This document shows positions 10,166 through 21,543 of a stretch of 64,000 nucleotides of DNA, in pieces; within the stretch, counting starts at the first letter, position 1, and every line of letters starts with the position of its first letter. The stretch spans positions 372,001 through 436,000 of the forward strand of contig NC_079203.1 in assembly GCF_026745355.1 (NCBI RefSeq), read 5' to 3'. The position numbers and the translations under genes were made by a program. The stretch is from Beta vulgaris subsp. vulgaris. Its lineage: Eukaryota > Streptophyta > Magnoliopsida > Caryophyllales > Amaranthaceae. Below the pieces are notes generated by a model. That model was given only the letters and a program-made list of their open reading frames with translations. It did no database searches and was not told the DNA's origin.

Positions 10166-12522
10166 CAGAATCGAATTGGGATGCTTCAAAATACTCAGGG
10201 GGAGTGCCTTACTTCTCCAGAGGCAATTAAAGAAGAAATTATCAGTTTTTATAAGAATTTGCTTGGCGCTTGTGCTTCCTCTTTGACTGCTCTAGATCTA
10301 ACCACAATCAGAGCTGGTCCAGTGTTGTCCTTAGATACCAGGGCCTCTCCTATTCATCCTGTTACAACAGAAGAGATTGATAGAGCTCTGCAGCAGATTG
10401 ATGATAATAAGGCCCCAGGGGTTGATGGATTTAATGGCTTGTTTTTCAAAAAATGTTGGCACATTATCAAACATGATGTTTATAGAGGTGTGATGGAATT
10501 CTTTGAACAGTCCTACCTTCACAAACCAGTTAATAATACTGTTATTACTCTGGTTCCTAAAGTGTCACCAGCCATGTATGCAAAGGATTTCAGGCCAATA
10601 GCTTGTTTTACTACTCTCTACAAGATTATATCTAAGATACTCACTCACAGGATGCAGAATGTGATGCAGGAGGTGGTAAATGAAGCTCGATCTGGTTTTA
10701 TTCCTGATAGATATATAGCTGATAACATCTTATTAGCTTCTGAATTGATAAAGGGATATTCCAGGAAGTATATCTCACCTAGATGTGTTATCAAGGTTGA
10801 TATAAAAAAGGCCTATGACTCTGTTGAATGGCCTTTTTTGAAAAAAATGATGCTTGAACTTGGTTTCCCTACAATATTTGTGGGGTGGATAATGGGCTGT
10901 GTCAGAAGTGTCTCTTATTTTATTGCTATAAATGGTATTTCATCTATACCTTTTAATTCTAAGAAGGGCCTAAGACAAGGAGATCCTCTTTCTCCTTTTC
11001 TTTTTGCTCTTAGTATGGAATATCTTAGCAGATGTTTGAAAGAGCTTAAAGAGGATCTTGAGTTCAATTACCATCCCAAATGTGAGAGAATCTCACTTAA
11101 TCATCTCATGTTTGCTGATGATTTGCTGATGTTTGCAAGGGCTGATATCAGTTCAGTGGTTAAAAAAATGAATGCTTTTAGGAAATTTTCTGAGGCTTCT
11201 AGGTCGGTTACTAGTGTGGAGAAGAGTAATATTTATATGGGGTGTGACTGGTGAAGAAGCTCAGATGATTGCAGAGACTATTAGTATGCCTATTGGGAGT
11301 CTGCCATTAAATATCTTGGAGTGCCTCTTACTTCCAAGAAACTAACCATCTCTCAATGTAAAGTGTTAGTTGAGAAAATTACTGCTAGAGCTCAGTCCTG
11401 GATGACAAAGCATCTCAGCTATGCTGGTAGGTTACACTTGATTATAAGCATTTTGAGTAGCATGCAGAATTTTTGAGCTCACATATTTCCTCTCCCAAAT
11501 AAGGTTATCAAAGCTGTGGAAGCAATATGTAGGAAGTTTCTGTGGACTGGTCAAATACTAGATTCCAGAAAAGCACCTGTTGCTTGGCAGAACTTTTATA
11601 ATCCTAAGGTGTCAGGAGGTTGGAGCTTGATCAACATGGATACTTGGAATAAAGCTGCTATGTTAAAGCTTTTATGGGCTATTTCCTTCAAAACTGATAA
11701 GATATGGGTCAAGTGGATAGCTGCTTATTATCTTAGAAGACATGATATCTCTAGTGTTGTAATCAACAACAACATGTCCTGTCATTTGAGAAAAATCCTA
11801 AAATCTAGAGATCTTCTTGGAGAGTTGGGGAGCTGGGATGATATGATGCACCATGGAAAGTTTAGTATTAAAAAAGCCTACAAGCTTCTTCAAGGGGAGA
11901 AGCAGAAAGTGAATTGGAGAAGAGTTATATGCAACAATAGAGCAAGCCCAAAAAGCAAGTTCATTGTATGGTTAGCTGTCCAAAATAGACTTCCCACTAC
12001 TGATAGAATTAGTAGATGGAATGTTGCTTGTCAATTGCAATGTAGATTATGTTCTACCCAGATGAGACCATCCAACATCTCTTCTTTGAGTGCAGTTATT
12101 CTGCTGAGGTTTGGATGGGGCTGTTGCAGAAAATTGATATTAACAGGACTGCATGTCCCTTTGATGTTGAATGCAGAATAGTGTGCTCTAAAGCCCACAG
12201 TAAGAGTATGAAAGCAAGGGTGTATGTGATGATGTTCTCTGAGGCAGTGCATACTCTCTGGTGTCAAAGAAACAATGTAATCTTTGCTAATACCTATTGT
12301 TCTCCCTATCGACTGATTAAACAAATTATCTTCCAAGTTGCTTGTAACTGTAATGAGGCTGAGAGGAAGTTATTAGTGCAATAGGGTAAGGTCTACTGTT
12401 GTTCTTTTCCTTGTTTGGCTTTGTCCTTTTGGTCTAGTTTGCTTGCGGAGCCTAGGTTGTATCGTTTCACCAATATTTTTTTTGGTTGTCAATAAGAATT
12501 TTGAATTGCCAAAAAAAAAAAT
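10160..12522 (+). mobile_element. 5'-truncated LINE joined to the Copia gag fragment
   Basis: The fragment starts mid-ORF2, just before [12 protein letters not shown], so ORF1 and the endonuclease are missing. It carries a full RT core (10151-11254 frame): DNKAPGVDGFN, DFRPIACFTTLYKIISKIL, VDIKKAYDSVEW, GLRQGDPLSPFLF and FADDLLMFA. A stop after GCDW and later frameshifts break it. The C-terminal part (about 11516-12384) has the zinc-binding reverse-transcriptase tail (SIKKAYKLLQ, SPKSKFIVWLAVQNRLPTTDR). No RNase H domain follows. A poly(A) tail ends near 12522. Dead copy. Confidence 0.88.
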
Positions 12523-12612
12523 ATAACCTTGAAACTTGAGACATAGGGTTTAAGACTTATATTAGTATCGTACTAACAATGACGACGATGATGATAATAA
12601 AATTAACTAATT

Positions 12613-12707
12613 ACTTCTTCCGTCTCTTATTTGTTTACCCATTTTTTTGGGTACACAGTTTTATGAAATATAGTATGTGGGTCCTAAATATAAATAGAAA
12701 GTATTTA
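12613..12707. mobile_element. Left end of a Stowaway-like MITE
   Basis: The sequence TACTTCTTCCGTCTC resembles the Stowaway terminus seen elsewhere in this window. It is cut off by a Helitron-like 5' end at 12708 and no right terminus was found. Confidence 0.4.
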
Positions 12708-13016
12708 TCTCTATTATATAAGTGAAAGGGGAGGCATTGTGTATCTCAATTAAATGACTATAATACCCTTATTTTTTAATTATATCAATTTTATTAAAAT
12801 TTTTAAAATAATAATGGGTAATCAATCAATCAAAATGTTTGCCATTTAAAACAACTAAAATTAAAATAACTTTAAAAATTAGGTTTTAAAAAAAGAAAGA
12901 CTAAAAAGTTTACAAAAAAAACAAATATAACAAATTATAAAAACCTTACATCAAAAGAAAACATTATCAAACTAAAAACAATCAGCAATATACACTTCCA
13001 CAATATGTGTCATGGA
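12708..13016 (+). mobile_element. Helitron 5' end fragment
   Basis: It begins TCTCTATTATATAAG preceded by A, the same 5' terminus as the complete Helitrons at 20122 and (minus strand) 47385. No 3' hairpin or CTRR end was found before the duplicated peroxidase block at 13017, so the element is truncated or its 3' end lies beyond a rearrangement. Confidence 0.5.
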
Positions 13017-13590
13017 AGCAACAACAGTAGACATATGTGCCATGGAAAGAAGGAAGAGTATGCAAAGGAATGAAGAAGTCTGCGTTTTTTTTCTCTTGAT
13101 TGAGGTTGAAATTGTTGGAAATTAAGGATGGGTTTTAAAGTTGAAGAAAAGGTGTAAAATGATGTATAGTATAATTAAAATGGTTTATTAATCATATCAA
13201 CCACCCTACAGGTTACAGCTAACTATTTGAATCTACCCTGATACTTAAAATGAAATTGGTAATGTGAATCATCTTAATTTTAAAGCTTTGAATAGTTCCT
13301 ATCGTCCTATGTTAATTAATAGTTGCAGTGCTTTGAAAGTGATCAGTGATCATTACTTAGTTACTAGAGGCTTCTGTATCATTTTTAACGTGATTTGACA
13401 TGTAACTAAAAATTGAAAGGGAAAAGAATTATTATCCTATACATTTGTTTTGTGGTATAAGAAAGATATTGAAGGTTTTGTGCACTAAAAAATTAAGGCT
13501 AAGGGGAAAATGGTAAAGTGAATATATAAGTGTGTCGTACTCATGTTGAACATATATAAGGTTGAAGAGGAATCTGGTTAAGTACAATAT
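13017..13590 (-). pseudogene. Peroxidase 5' fragment, copy B
   Basis: A second copy of the region at 7914-8556. Only the signal-peptide coding part of the peroxidase remains (about 13017-13085). Its start codon is ACG instead of ATG (13083-13085). The promoter part is kept, except that the block carrying the TATA box in copy A is missing. It cannot be expressed as a peroxidase. Confidence 0.8.
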
Positions 13591-13840
13591 ATTCTCATTG
13601 CAAGTTGCTAAAACAATTGTTACACGAAAACTTTAAACTTTTGTTTAAGTTAAATCTCTACTTTTTGTAGTTTGATGAGCAGAATAATGCTCATGATTTG
13701 AGTTGACATTTTCGGAGTAATTAACAAACAGATATTTACACCCAAAAAAAACAAACAGATCTAATCTACACTTAAGAAAGCTACTACATATTCACAGACT
13801 ACGAAAAAGAAAGAATATGTGCTAGTGTGAAGAGTATGTA

Positions 13841-16129
13841 TTAGACAATACTGGCATAGTTGTTATCATGTTGCGCATTATTGTCGAATAGCCGAACACA
13901 ATTCATTTGCCCCCTAACAGTCTCCCAATCATGCACAGGCCAATCTAAGTTAGTAAAATGACCGTCGACATACCGTCCAAATAGAGTAGTACTTCCTGGC
14001 CAACAATTGACAGGACTCGTTACTCTTGCCTCAAGTGCGTTGGCATTGGCGTTGGCATTTTTCTGCAGCCAGCATCCGTATATTGCATCGGCGAATGCAT
14101 CCCAACTATCAAATTGTTCTGCGTATAAGGCCGTTTGAATGACTTGTACGAGACAATTGTTCACATTGTATCTCCAAATTGTTATTGTGTTAAGCCAATC
14201 ATATACGTTTCCATCAGCATTTTGGCCACCACCATTTCCATTGTTATTTCCACCAATATTACCAGCTTCCCCATTCTCAGCAGCATCATTGTGGTGGAAT
14301 ACGACATTACCATTACCATTAGCATTAGCATTATTGTTATTATTCGCATTGTGCACACCAGTTTGATAAGGCAAATGACCATTTTCTTGTGGTGCATCGG
14401 CTAATTTTCGGACCTGAAATGTACATAAAAACAATTAGAGTCGATCAAATTACACTATCGGATGATATTAATGCAGTGTAATATAGCTGTATGTATGACT
14501 TACTGCAGAATTTCTATTGAAACTTGAGACTCTATAGAGTAATAAAACATCAGAATTTGCGGTTTCACCTATCATTAAATCCCATTAGTCTTGTATTGCC
14601 ATAAGAACATCCACAATTAAACTAAGAATTCATCAACTTAATACAAATCTTGTAAGACATATATACAGGTTGAATTATTGCAAATCAAATGAAGACATAC
14701 CACAATCACTTTCCCCATTGTTACAGTCGGAGAATGTAACGAATAGTAGTCGAGGTGGCTTCAAGTGTGGACTACTAAAACCTCTAGATTTTCCAGAGTA
14801 GAAATTTGACGCAATTCCAATGCCAATGTAATGTGATTTGATGCAAGAAACCAGTGTGTCTTTTGATGAGTGATATTTATATCACTCTAAACCGCTTATT
14901 TATCCCTATATTTAACCTTTATTTTGTATTTTACCCTCTTTTATGAGAGTAGGATGGGAGTTGTGTGTTGGGTCAATAGCTAATTCAAGTAGTGTTCATG
15001 TATTATCTCTATGTTTGATATTCTTATGCCTATTTCATGATTAGTTGGTGTTTAATCCCATCTCCTAACTTTAGTTATCTTTGATATTTGGCTTTTTCGT
15101 AGTTCTTAGTTGGTTATTGACAATTTCCGACTCGATTCCGGCCTAGCTTATTGTTTTATCAATACATTTTGGTGTTCCTTAGTCCCTGTGGATTTCGACC
15201 CTTACTTATCACTTTACCTAGTTTAGTGATTTAGTTAGGTTTTGTTTGACCTTAGGAGATTAGTAACGACCTAGTTTTTCCTTTGTCATCTTTGCAACTT
15301 TCAATTGCATTGCTTGAAGAAGCAGCACCCATTTCTATGAAAGAAATTAAGAACAGGAAATGTATTGGTAAAATTGGTTCATGAGTAATCAAATTATCTG
15401 TGAATTTACAAGACAATGAAATGGAACGATAAAAGACTGGCAGAACATCTTTTAATACAAGAAATCACGATATTTGCTTATATTTTGAAGTTCTTTGAGT
15501 TCATCCAGTAATGTGACATGGCTTGTTGAAAAATCTACATTTGATGTTACATTGAAATGATAAATTATGCTATTAAACTGAATAACAAAGTAATAACAAA
15601 AAGAAACATTAAGTTATTTTTATCATCACCATTAAACATTTCGCAAGAGGTTCAAAAAGACATACTATGTTCTTGTATCATCATGGACGTACATTTTAGC
15701 GCAAGCAAATAAACATGACAATTCAACGAAAATTGAACAATAATCTATGACAAAATTATTTCATTATAATTATAAAACACTAGAACTACTTACCAGATGC
15801 GAAGGAGATATTGGTAGTCGTATCATCAATTCATCATCAGCATCATCAAACAGAATTTGGGAAACGCATTTGAAGTTAACAATCTTGATAACAATGGTTT
15901 TAGTGCAACGAATGTTGATCAATTCAGAAGACTTCAAGAAGAAACTTTTAGGATCTTGAATATGGGTATTGTCAACATTGATGTCAGATTCTTTTTCAGC
16001 TGGTTTTATCATTCCTAAACTTTGTGAATTGAATTCAGAGTCGCAAAAAGATGCAATTTTAGAGTGCTTCGGTTTGATTAGTTTGAAGTTGAACATGATT
16101 TCTGGGTTTATGTTTGCAGATTCATTCAT
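13841..16129 (-). pseudogene. Unknown Asn/Gly-rich gene, copy 1 (disrupted)
   Basis: I do not recognise the family. Exon 1 (15794-16129) starts MNESANINPEIMFNFKL and ends at a GTAAGT donor. It has an 8-nt indel relative to copy 2 that puts its end out of frame. Exon 2 (14701-15334) reads MGAASSSNAIESCKD and is split by a solo LTR at 14864-15288. A likely exon 3 (14504-14621) reads VDVLMAIQD, an in-frame TAA, then WDLMIGETANSD and VSSFNRNSA. Exon 4 (13841-14413) begins VRKLADAPQENG. It has an Asn/Gly-rich linker, then a Trp/Cys-containing block (DWLNTITIWRY, DSWDAFADAIY, CWPGSTTLFGRY) to the stop. Frame between exons 2 and 3 does not join cleanly under my model. Confidence 0.6.
14864..15288 (+). 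mobile_element. Solo LTR in exon 2 of the unknown gene
   Basis: The 425-bp block begins TGATGAGTGATATTTATATC and ends TTTGTCA. It is flanked by TCTTT on both sides (14859-14863 and 15289-15293). Copy 2 of the gene has one TCTTT and no insert, which gives the empty site directly. The start resembles Tat/Ogre Gypsy LTRs. Strand is not certain. Confidence 0.85.
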
Positions 16130-16587
16130 GCTTAACGAAGATGAAGAGAAGAAAACCGATTAGAAGGTAAATGAGTAATTAAGAAAAGGAATAAAAGAGG
16201 ATCACAACAAAGTTTGTTAGTTATGATTTTGATGAAGTTGGTTGAATAGTATAACAGAGTAAATAGAGTAGTTTGAGAGGAGAGGAGTATTAGAAGGGGT
16301 TTTTCCGTTTTTGTAGTTGCTTACTTACGCCAACTGCCTAATTGAATTGGATTAACCAAGTTTGTCTATGATAGTCACTGATTCTTTTACGAACTCTGCA
16401 TTAACTTTTTAAAGTAGGACCTTGATTTTTTTATAAAGTGGTAAAAAAACTTATCGCAAATTCTTATATGCGGTCGGTTACACGGGATGTTACAGGTTTG
16501 GCTGCGCGCGAGACACACTGTCAGCTCATTTTTGATAGTTATACAAGGTGTATTTGATGTCGAAAGTGTGGTGATTTATGTTGTAAA

Positions 16588-19089
16588 TGTAATACTTCGT
16601 ATTTTTCTTTATAAATAAGAAAATATAAAGAATATAATTGAAAGGTATTTTAGTATTATTTACAAAAATAATAATAAAATGATAGTAATATAGTTTGAGT
16701 ACACTTACAACTTTGACGTAATTCTATTATCGTTCGGTTTATTTTTTTTAATTTCGGAATAAATAAATTAAACCGAATCTAGGTTTGCCACACTATAAAT
16801 ATGAGAAAATAAGAATAAAAAAATCAGAAAAAAACCCTAATTCTCTCTCCCTCTCAGCCGTCCCTCTCTCTTCTCTCTCAATTGCTCTCTCACAGCCGTT
16901 TTTCCTCTCTCTCTCAAATTCTCTCTCTTCTCTCTTCTTCTTCCGCGTCGCCTCCCTAGAGTTTCGTCGACGGAGACGATGTTGGGTGTGTGGGGTCTCT
17001 CGCCGCCTTCGACGAAGTAGTATCGTGGTGCGTGACGCAAGGATTGAAGTCGAGGATTCGTGCGACGAGGGTCGTGCGTGTATTGTGTGTGCGATTCGAG
17101 CGGTCGGGTGGTGCGAGAAGCTGCTCGAGTGTCTGCGGGTTTCGTGCGACGATTCGAGGGTGCGAGCGACGAATCGAGCGTGTTGTGCGAGCGTGTTGTG
17201 CGAGCGGTTCGCGCGGCGAGGTTGTGCGAAGTCGAGCGTGGTCCGTGGCTCGTGGGTTTTGTGCGATGCTTCGCGTGGTTCGGGTGTTCGCGTGGTTGTG
17301 AGGGAGTTCGTTCGAGTCGCTAGGTTTGCGCGAGTGTGGGTCGAGCGCGAGTGCTGCCGGAGGGGTGAGTCGCGGTCGCCGGCGCAGGTCAGCCGTCGTT
17401 GGTGGTCATACCCTCTCTTTTGTTCTTTAAAATATTATGTATAATATAACTTCTCGTTGTTACCTATTATTGTAGAATATGCATGTTTTAATTATTAAGT
17501 TGTAAGTTTATTAATTTGTAATTTGAGTAAATTATTAATTAATTAAGTTTGTATAATTCGTTTAAGTTATTAATCTGATTTAAGGGTTTGTAAATAAGTA
17601 AGGTGTAAAGTTAAGAAAGTAGATTATTGAGTATTAGTTGGAACATTATAATGAATTTGCTATTCAAACCTGATTTTAGTAGTATTGGACATAAGGACTT
17701 GAATGGAGTTGTTAAAGGTGTTATATTACTGAGTTAACTAAAATCATGGCTCACTAACATTGACTCTCAAAAGACGCTAAGTTCAATATTAGGAAAGAAA
17801 AAGAAAGTTAATAAACAACGAGATTAGTTATGGTTTATACTTCGAAATACTAAGTCGATATAGTTGTCACGTATTATTTGATAATATTGTCAAGGACGTA
17901 GCACTGAAGTACTTCCTTATCGTTTAGGTCCCAATTTCATAAGCGGAACGTTTGATTAGACATCGAAAATTCTCCGTTACAAGATACTTACATGTGCCAG
18001 TTCAGTTGCAATTATTAGTATCATGTTAGGTTGCAAGTTATTCGATTGGAATCTAGAATCATGATAAGGAATAATTGTGATTGCTGATATTGTTTGGTAA
18101 TATGTTTATGATTGGAAATCGATATGTGGCATTGTAATGCGAAATTCTATCGTATCATGAGCATGATTATTAGATTTATATTATTTGATCCATGGTGTAA
18201 CAAGAATGTTACAAGAAGAAAAGATTGGAGTATTGTATCTAAGAAAGCATGTTCAATGATTCTATGTTATTGTGGTATGAATGAACAATACTAAGAATGA
18301 ATTTTGGCAATAAACTTGTAGTTGGATTCTCTACAAGTGATGAACAATGGGGGGAGTATGGAACTTGTTCTACACTCCTACGCAGGCCTATTGTGGCAAT
18401 AGTGTCCTTATAAATTTTGATAACTCAAGTAGGCGAAAGGTTACGTACGATCTTGGGGGTATCCATACTAAGGTGATGGGTGTGAGACGGAACGAAACCG
18501 TATTTGCATTTCATCTAATAGATCAGACCAGGTTGTCTATTAAGGATTAAGTAGCCTGTATAATTCTGGTAAGATGACGGGAAATGTTCGCTGCCAACTA
18601 AATAAAAAGCAAAGAATGTAATGCTATTGTAGTGTCATGTCTATGGATGATCATTATTGCTTTGTTTATGTTTGTATGCATTCAATGGTATACTATGTAC
18701 TCAGCGTAGCTGATTGTGTGTTATTTTGTGTTTGTTGACCTGTGATGAACCATTGATTCTACAATAAGGAACAGACTAGGTGTACTGGTGCTGCTACATA
18801 ATACTGAGCATACGGAGGATAATCCTTAGTCTTTGAACTTTAAAGCGTTTTAATTAAGCATTATAAGATTATTATGATTTACTTAATTAGTTTGTGGCTT
18901 GAATAAAAGGGGTCGTTGAGGATTCCCGATTTGTAGTTACATTTTTATTTCCCCTGCATTTCAGTTCTCGAGACAATGATTTGAGCTGGCATTCCTTTTT
19001 TAATAAGCCTTGCGTTTTATCGCGGCGGTAACACTCCTAAAGTCGATGTGACGTAGTTGTAGACGTGTATGGATTTTGGGGGTGTTACG
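16588..19089 (+). mobile_element. Gypsy (Tekay/chromovirus-like) solo LTR, 2502 bp
   Basis: The block starts TGTAATACTTCGTATTTT and ends GGGGGTGTTACG (CA changed to CG). It is flanked by GTAAA on both sides (16583-16587 and 19090-19094). It contains a TATA box (ACTATAAATA, about 16792), a pyrimidine-rich leader with AAACCCTAATTC, and a CpG-dense stretch (about 16945-17400). These are features of long Tekay/Del LTRs. No internal domain is present. Apparent reading frames in the CpG-rich part are compositional. Confidence 0.87.
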
Positions 19090-19094
19090 GTAAA

Positions 19095-19911
19095 TAAAAA
19101 AGAATGGTGATTTCATCTCTTATAAGAAAAAACTTGCAATTCGAAGAAAATCAAATTGATACGAGTTATTAAATAAACCAAGTTAAGATCTTTACAATAA
19201 AGTTCAATTGAAGGGAGGAGTTTGAAGTTTGTTCTTTGGTTTTGTAAATAACTAAAAATTAAAAACTGATTATTAATAAAGTATGGACGCTAAGCAGAAA
19301 ACAGAGCACATAAATTAACCATAATCTGTATTTTTTGATTCTCGCTTATTGTTTATACGATGAAATTACCAAGTGAAGAATACCTTTTAAGAAGCGTTTG
19401 TTGAACTTGATAATGCACACGTTGTGCTTGGAATTGGATTACAATGCTTGCTTGCGGAAGTACCTTAAATAAATTACACCAAAAAATTAAAGTTGTATAA
19501 TGATGAAGAACAACCCACTGTATTAATGATTTGTTATTACCTGTTATTCCCATATGAACATTGAACCATTGAAAAACTATGCTGTTGGTTATATGCAGGT
19601 AAGAACAACCCAAATGAGTTTCATGATTATGGAAGGAATTTGAGAGCAAGATCGTGGATCCTTGATAGTGAGATATTAGAACAGGAAAAAGCCAAAAATG
19701 TGAGAGTAGTTTCTTGTTGTTGTTTTTGCAGTTTTAATTGTCCATATAATAAGGGATTTGTGGATGGGGATATTGTGGTATTTGGTTCATCTCCACGTTT
19801 GACGGTTTTCTTGGTTTATCCATTCTTTCACATTCAAGTAGTTAGTTGGTTTTTGTTTTTATTTTTGCTTTTTTTTTTTTGGGTATAGAATAGAGATTTA
19901 CGGAACTCTGG
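19095..19911. other. Unassigned non-coding stretch
   Basis: No protein or RNA gene recognised. A plus-strand frame at 19640-19888 has no family resemblance and ends in a hydrophobic, T-rich stretch. Confidence 0.35.
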
Positions 19912-20121
19912 TAGGAATGGCAACGGGTCAGACTTGGACCGGATTATGCATCATCCGACTTCGACTTTACAAGAAGTCGGATTTTAAATTTGAGTCCGAC
20001 TCTGACTTTGAAAATCCGAATCCGACCCGATTTGAAATTCGAACACCCGACTCTGACTCCGATCCGACTTAAAATCCGAACATCTGACTCCGAACCCCAT
20101 CCGACTTATTTTTCCAGCCAA
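19912..20121. mobile_element. hAT-like MITE fragment
   Basis: It starts TAGGAATGGCAAC and continues with repeated TCCGACT/CCGAC words, like the TIR-plus-short-repeat structure at 42-447. The right end is missing, being cut by the Helitron at 20122. Confidence 0.4.
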
Positions 20122-20883
20122 TCTCTATTATATAAGGGAAGGGGGGAGCAATGATGTCCTCTTTTGAAATGCCTATTTTGCCCCCCTTCCCTTTCTAAAT
20201 TACAAAAGAAATGTCAAAATCAAAATCGACACTCAAAGAAAACTACCGAAAATTAATTTACAACACTAACTCACAAATCACTTAAAAGAAGAAACCTTAC
20301 AAATCACTCATACAATTGAGAAAATCACGTTATAAAAATCACGCAAATCACTCAAATAACCGGGAAACTTTATTAAAACTTAAAATTAACATACAAACTA
20401 AAACTAATAACCTAGAACGTCAATACATACAAAAATATCAAAAAACTTACAAATCACTATTCTCAAGAACCATTCACAATTAATGGTGGGTCATGATAAA
20501 AAATAGAGGTGTATTTGTAGTGAAATCAGAATTTAGAAGTTAGACAAGGAAAAAAATTATTTACTTTTTTATAGTGTGTTATATTAGAAGTTAGTACTTA
20601 CTTAATTCAAGAACAACTAAAAAATTATAATATTAGAAATCATAAATAAATTCAATAAAATTTCTATTTTGTTCATAATTTAACTTTGAAAAGTAAAAAA
20701 AAAAAAAGAAGACAAAAATAATGGTGAGAAACTTAAGTGACAGAAACTAAATCAATCAAATTGCAACTAAAAACAATTATACTTCATATGTCTAATCTTC
20801 AAATTTTGACTCTTATGCCGAAGAAAATCGAGTTTCTGTTTTGAAAAAAAATTCAAGCACGCATCGCGTGCAAAAAATTATAG
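20122..20883 (+). mobile_element. Non-autonomous Helitron, 762 bp
   Basis: The 5' end is TCTCTATTATATAAGG, preceded by A. The 3' end has a hairpin GCACGCATCGCGTGC followed by an A-rich run and ATAG, with T next. Insertion between A and T, a subterminal hairpin and lack of TIRs or target duplication are the Helitron hallmarks. No Rep/helicase is encoded. Confidence 0.75.
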
Positions 20884-21357
20884 TTTTTTTTATAATAGAA
20901 TAGTCTTTTATAATACAATAATTTAATCATTACAATTTATTCTAATCATCATATGAAAATCTTATATAGTACAAATAATCTAAATATTGCCCTCCCTAAT
21001 CTTTGGATTAAAAAGGGTAAAATAAGGCTTCCATTATTTTGGTGTACCTCCTCTCTTCCCATTAGAAATAGATATCCTCACGCAACAACAAAAACAAACC
21101 AACAAATTATAAAAGGTTTTCCCTAGAACTTAGAAGTATTGCGTAGAAGAACACAACAAAATCGCATGACCATCTCAAACCTTTTCGGATTTCCATAATC
21201 AAATAGTCAAACCTTCAGCTGGAGTTGAGCCTCAGCCACGGGAAAGGATTGGGTTAATTTCGACTTTCAGAATTTCTAAGGTTTGTTTTACGGGGAATTT
21301 GTCATTTGTTATTTACATGGCAGAACCTTTGATCCAGGTTGTCTCTGTCACTGTCTC
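20884..21357 (+). other. Possible 5' exon fragment of an unknown gene
   Basis: About 21130-21300 looks like transcript leader ending at a GTTTGT donor-like site (TTTCTAAG|GTTTGT). A short frame at 21317 reads MAEPLIQVVSVTVSP and stops at the edge of the segmental duplication. I cannot name a gene. It may be a first exon cut off by the duplication breakpoint. Confidence 0.25.
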
Positions 21358-21543
21358 CCCCGAATAATGCTCATGATTTGAGTTGACATTTACTGAGTAA
21401 TTAACAAACAGCTCTTTACACCAAAAAAAAAAAAAAAAAACAGATCTAATCTACACTTAAGAAAGCTACTACATATTCACAGACTACGAAAAAGAAAGTA
21501 TATGTGCTAGTGTTAAGAGTATGTATTAGACCATACTGGCATA

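Larger units (their letters stand above)
13678..16540. repeat. Segmental duplication, copy 1
   Basis: The block from about 13678 to 16540 is collinear and highly similar to 21358-27110 minus the LINE. The two copies share the whole unknown four-exon gene and about 400 bases of its upstream flank. Copy 1 is distinguished by a solo LTR in exon 2. Confidence 0.88.

Noticed and set aside
12708..16000. Complete Helitron carrying the peroxidase fragment and the unknown gene
   Set aside because: No subterminal hairpin followed by CTRR was found downstream. Only a 5' end is supported.
16785..17444. Long Arg/Ser/Val-rich plus-strand frame
   Set aside because: It lies inside the solo Gypsy LTR, in the CpG-dense leader. 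Other frames in the same stretch are also open, so it is compositional.
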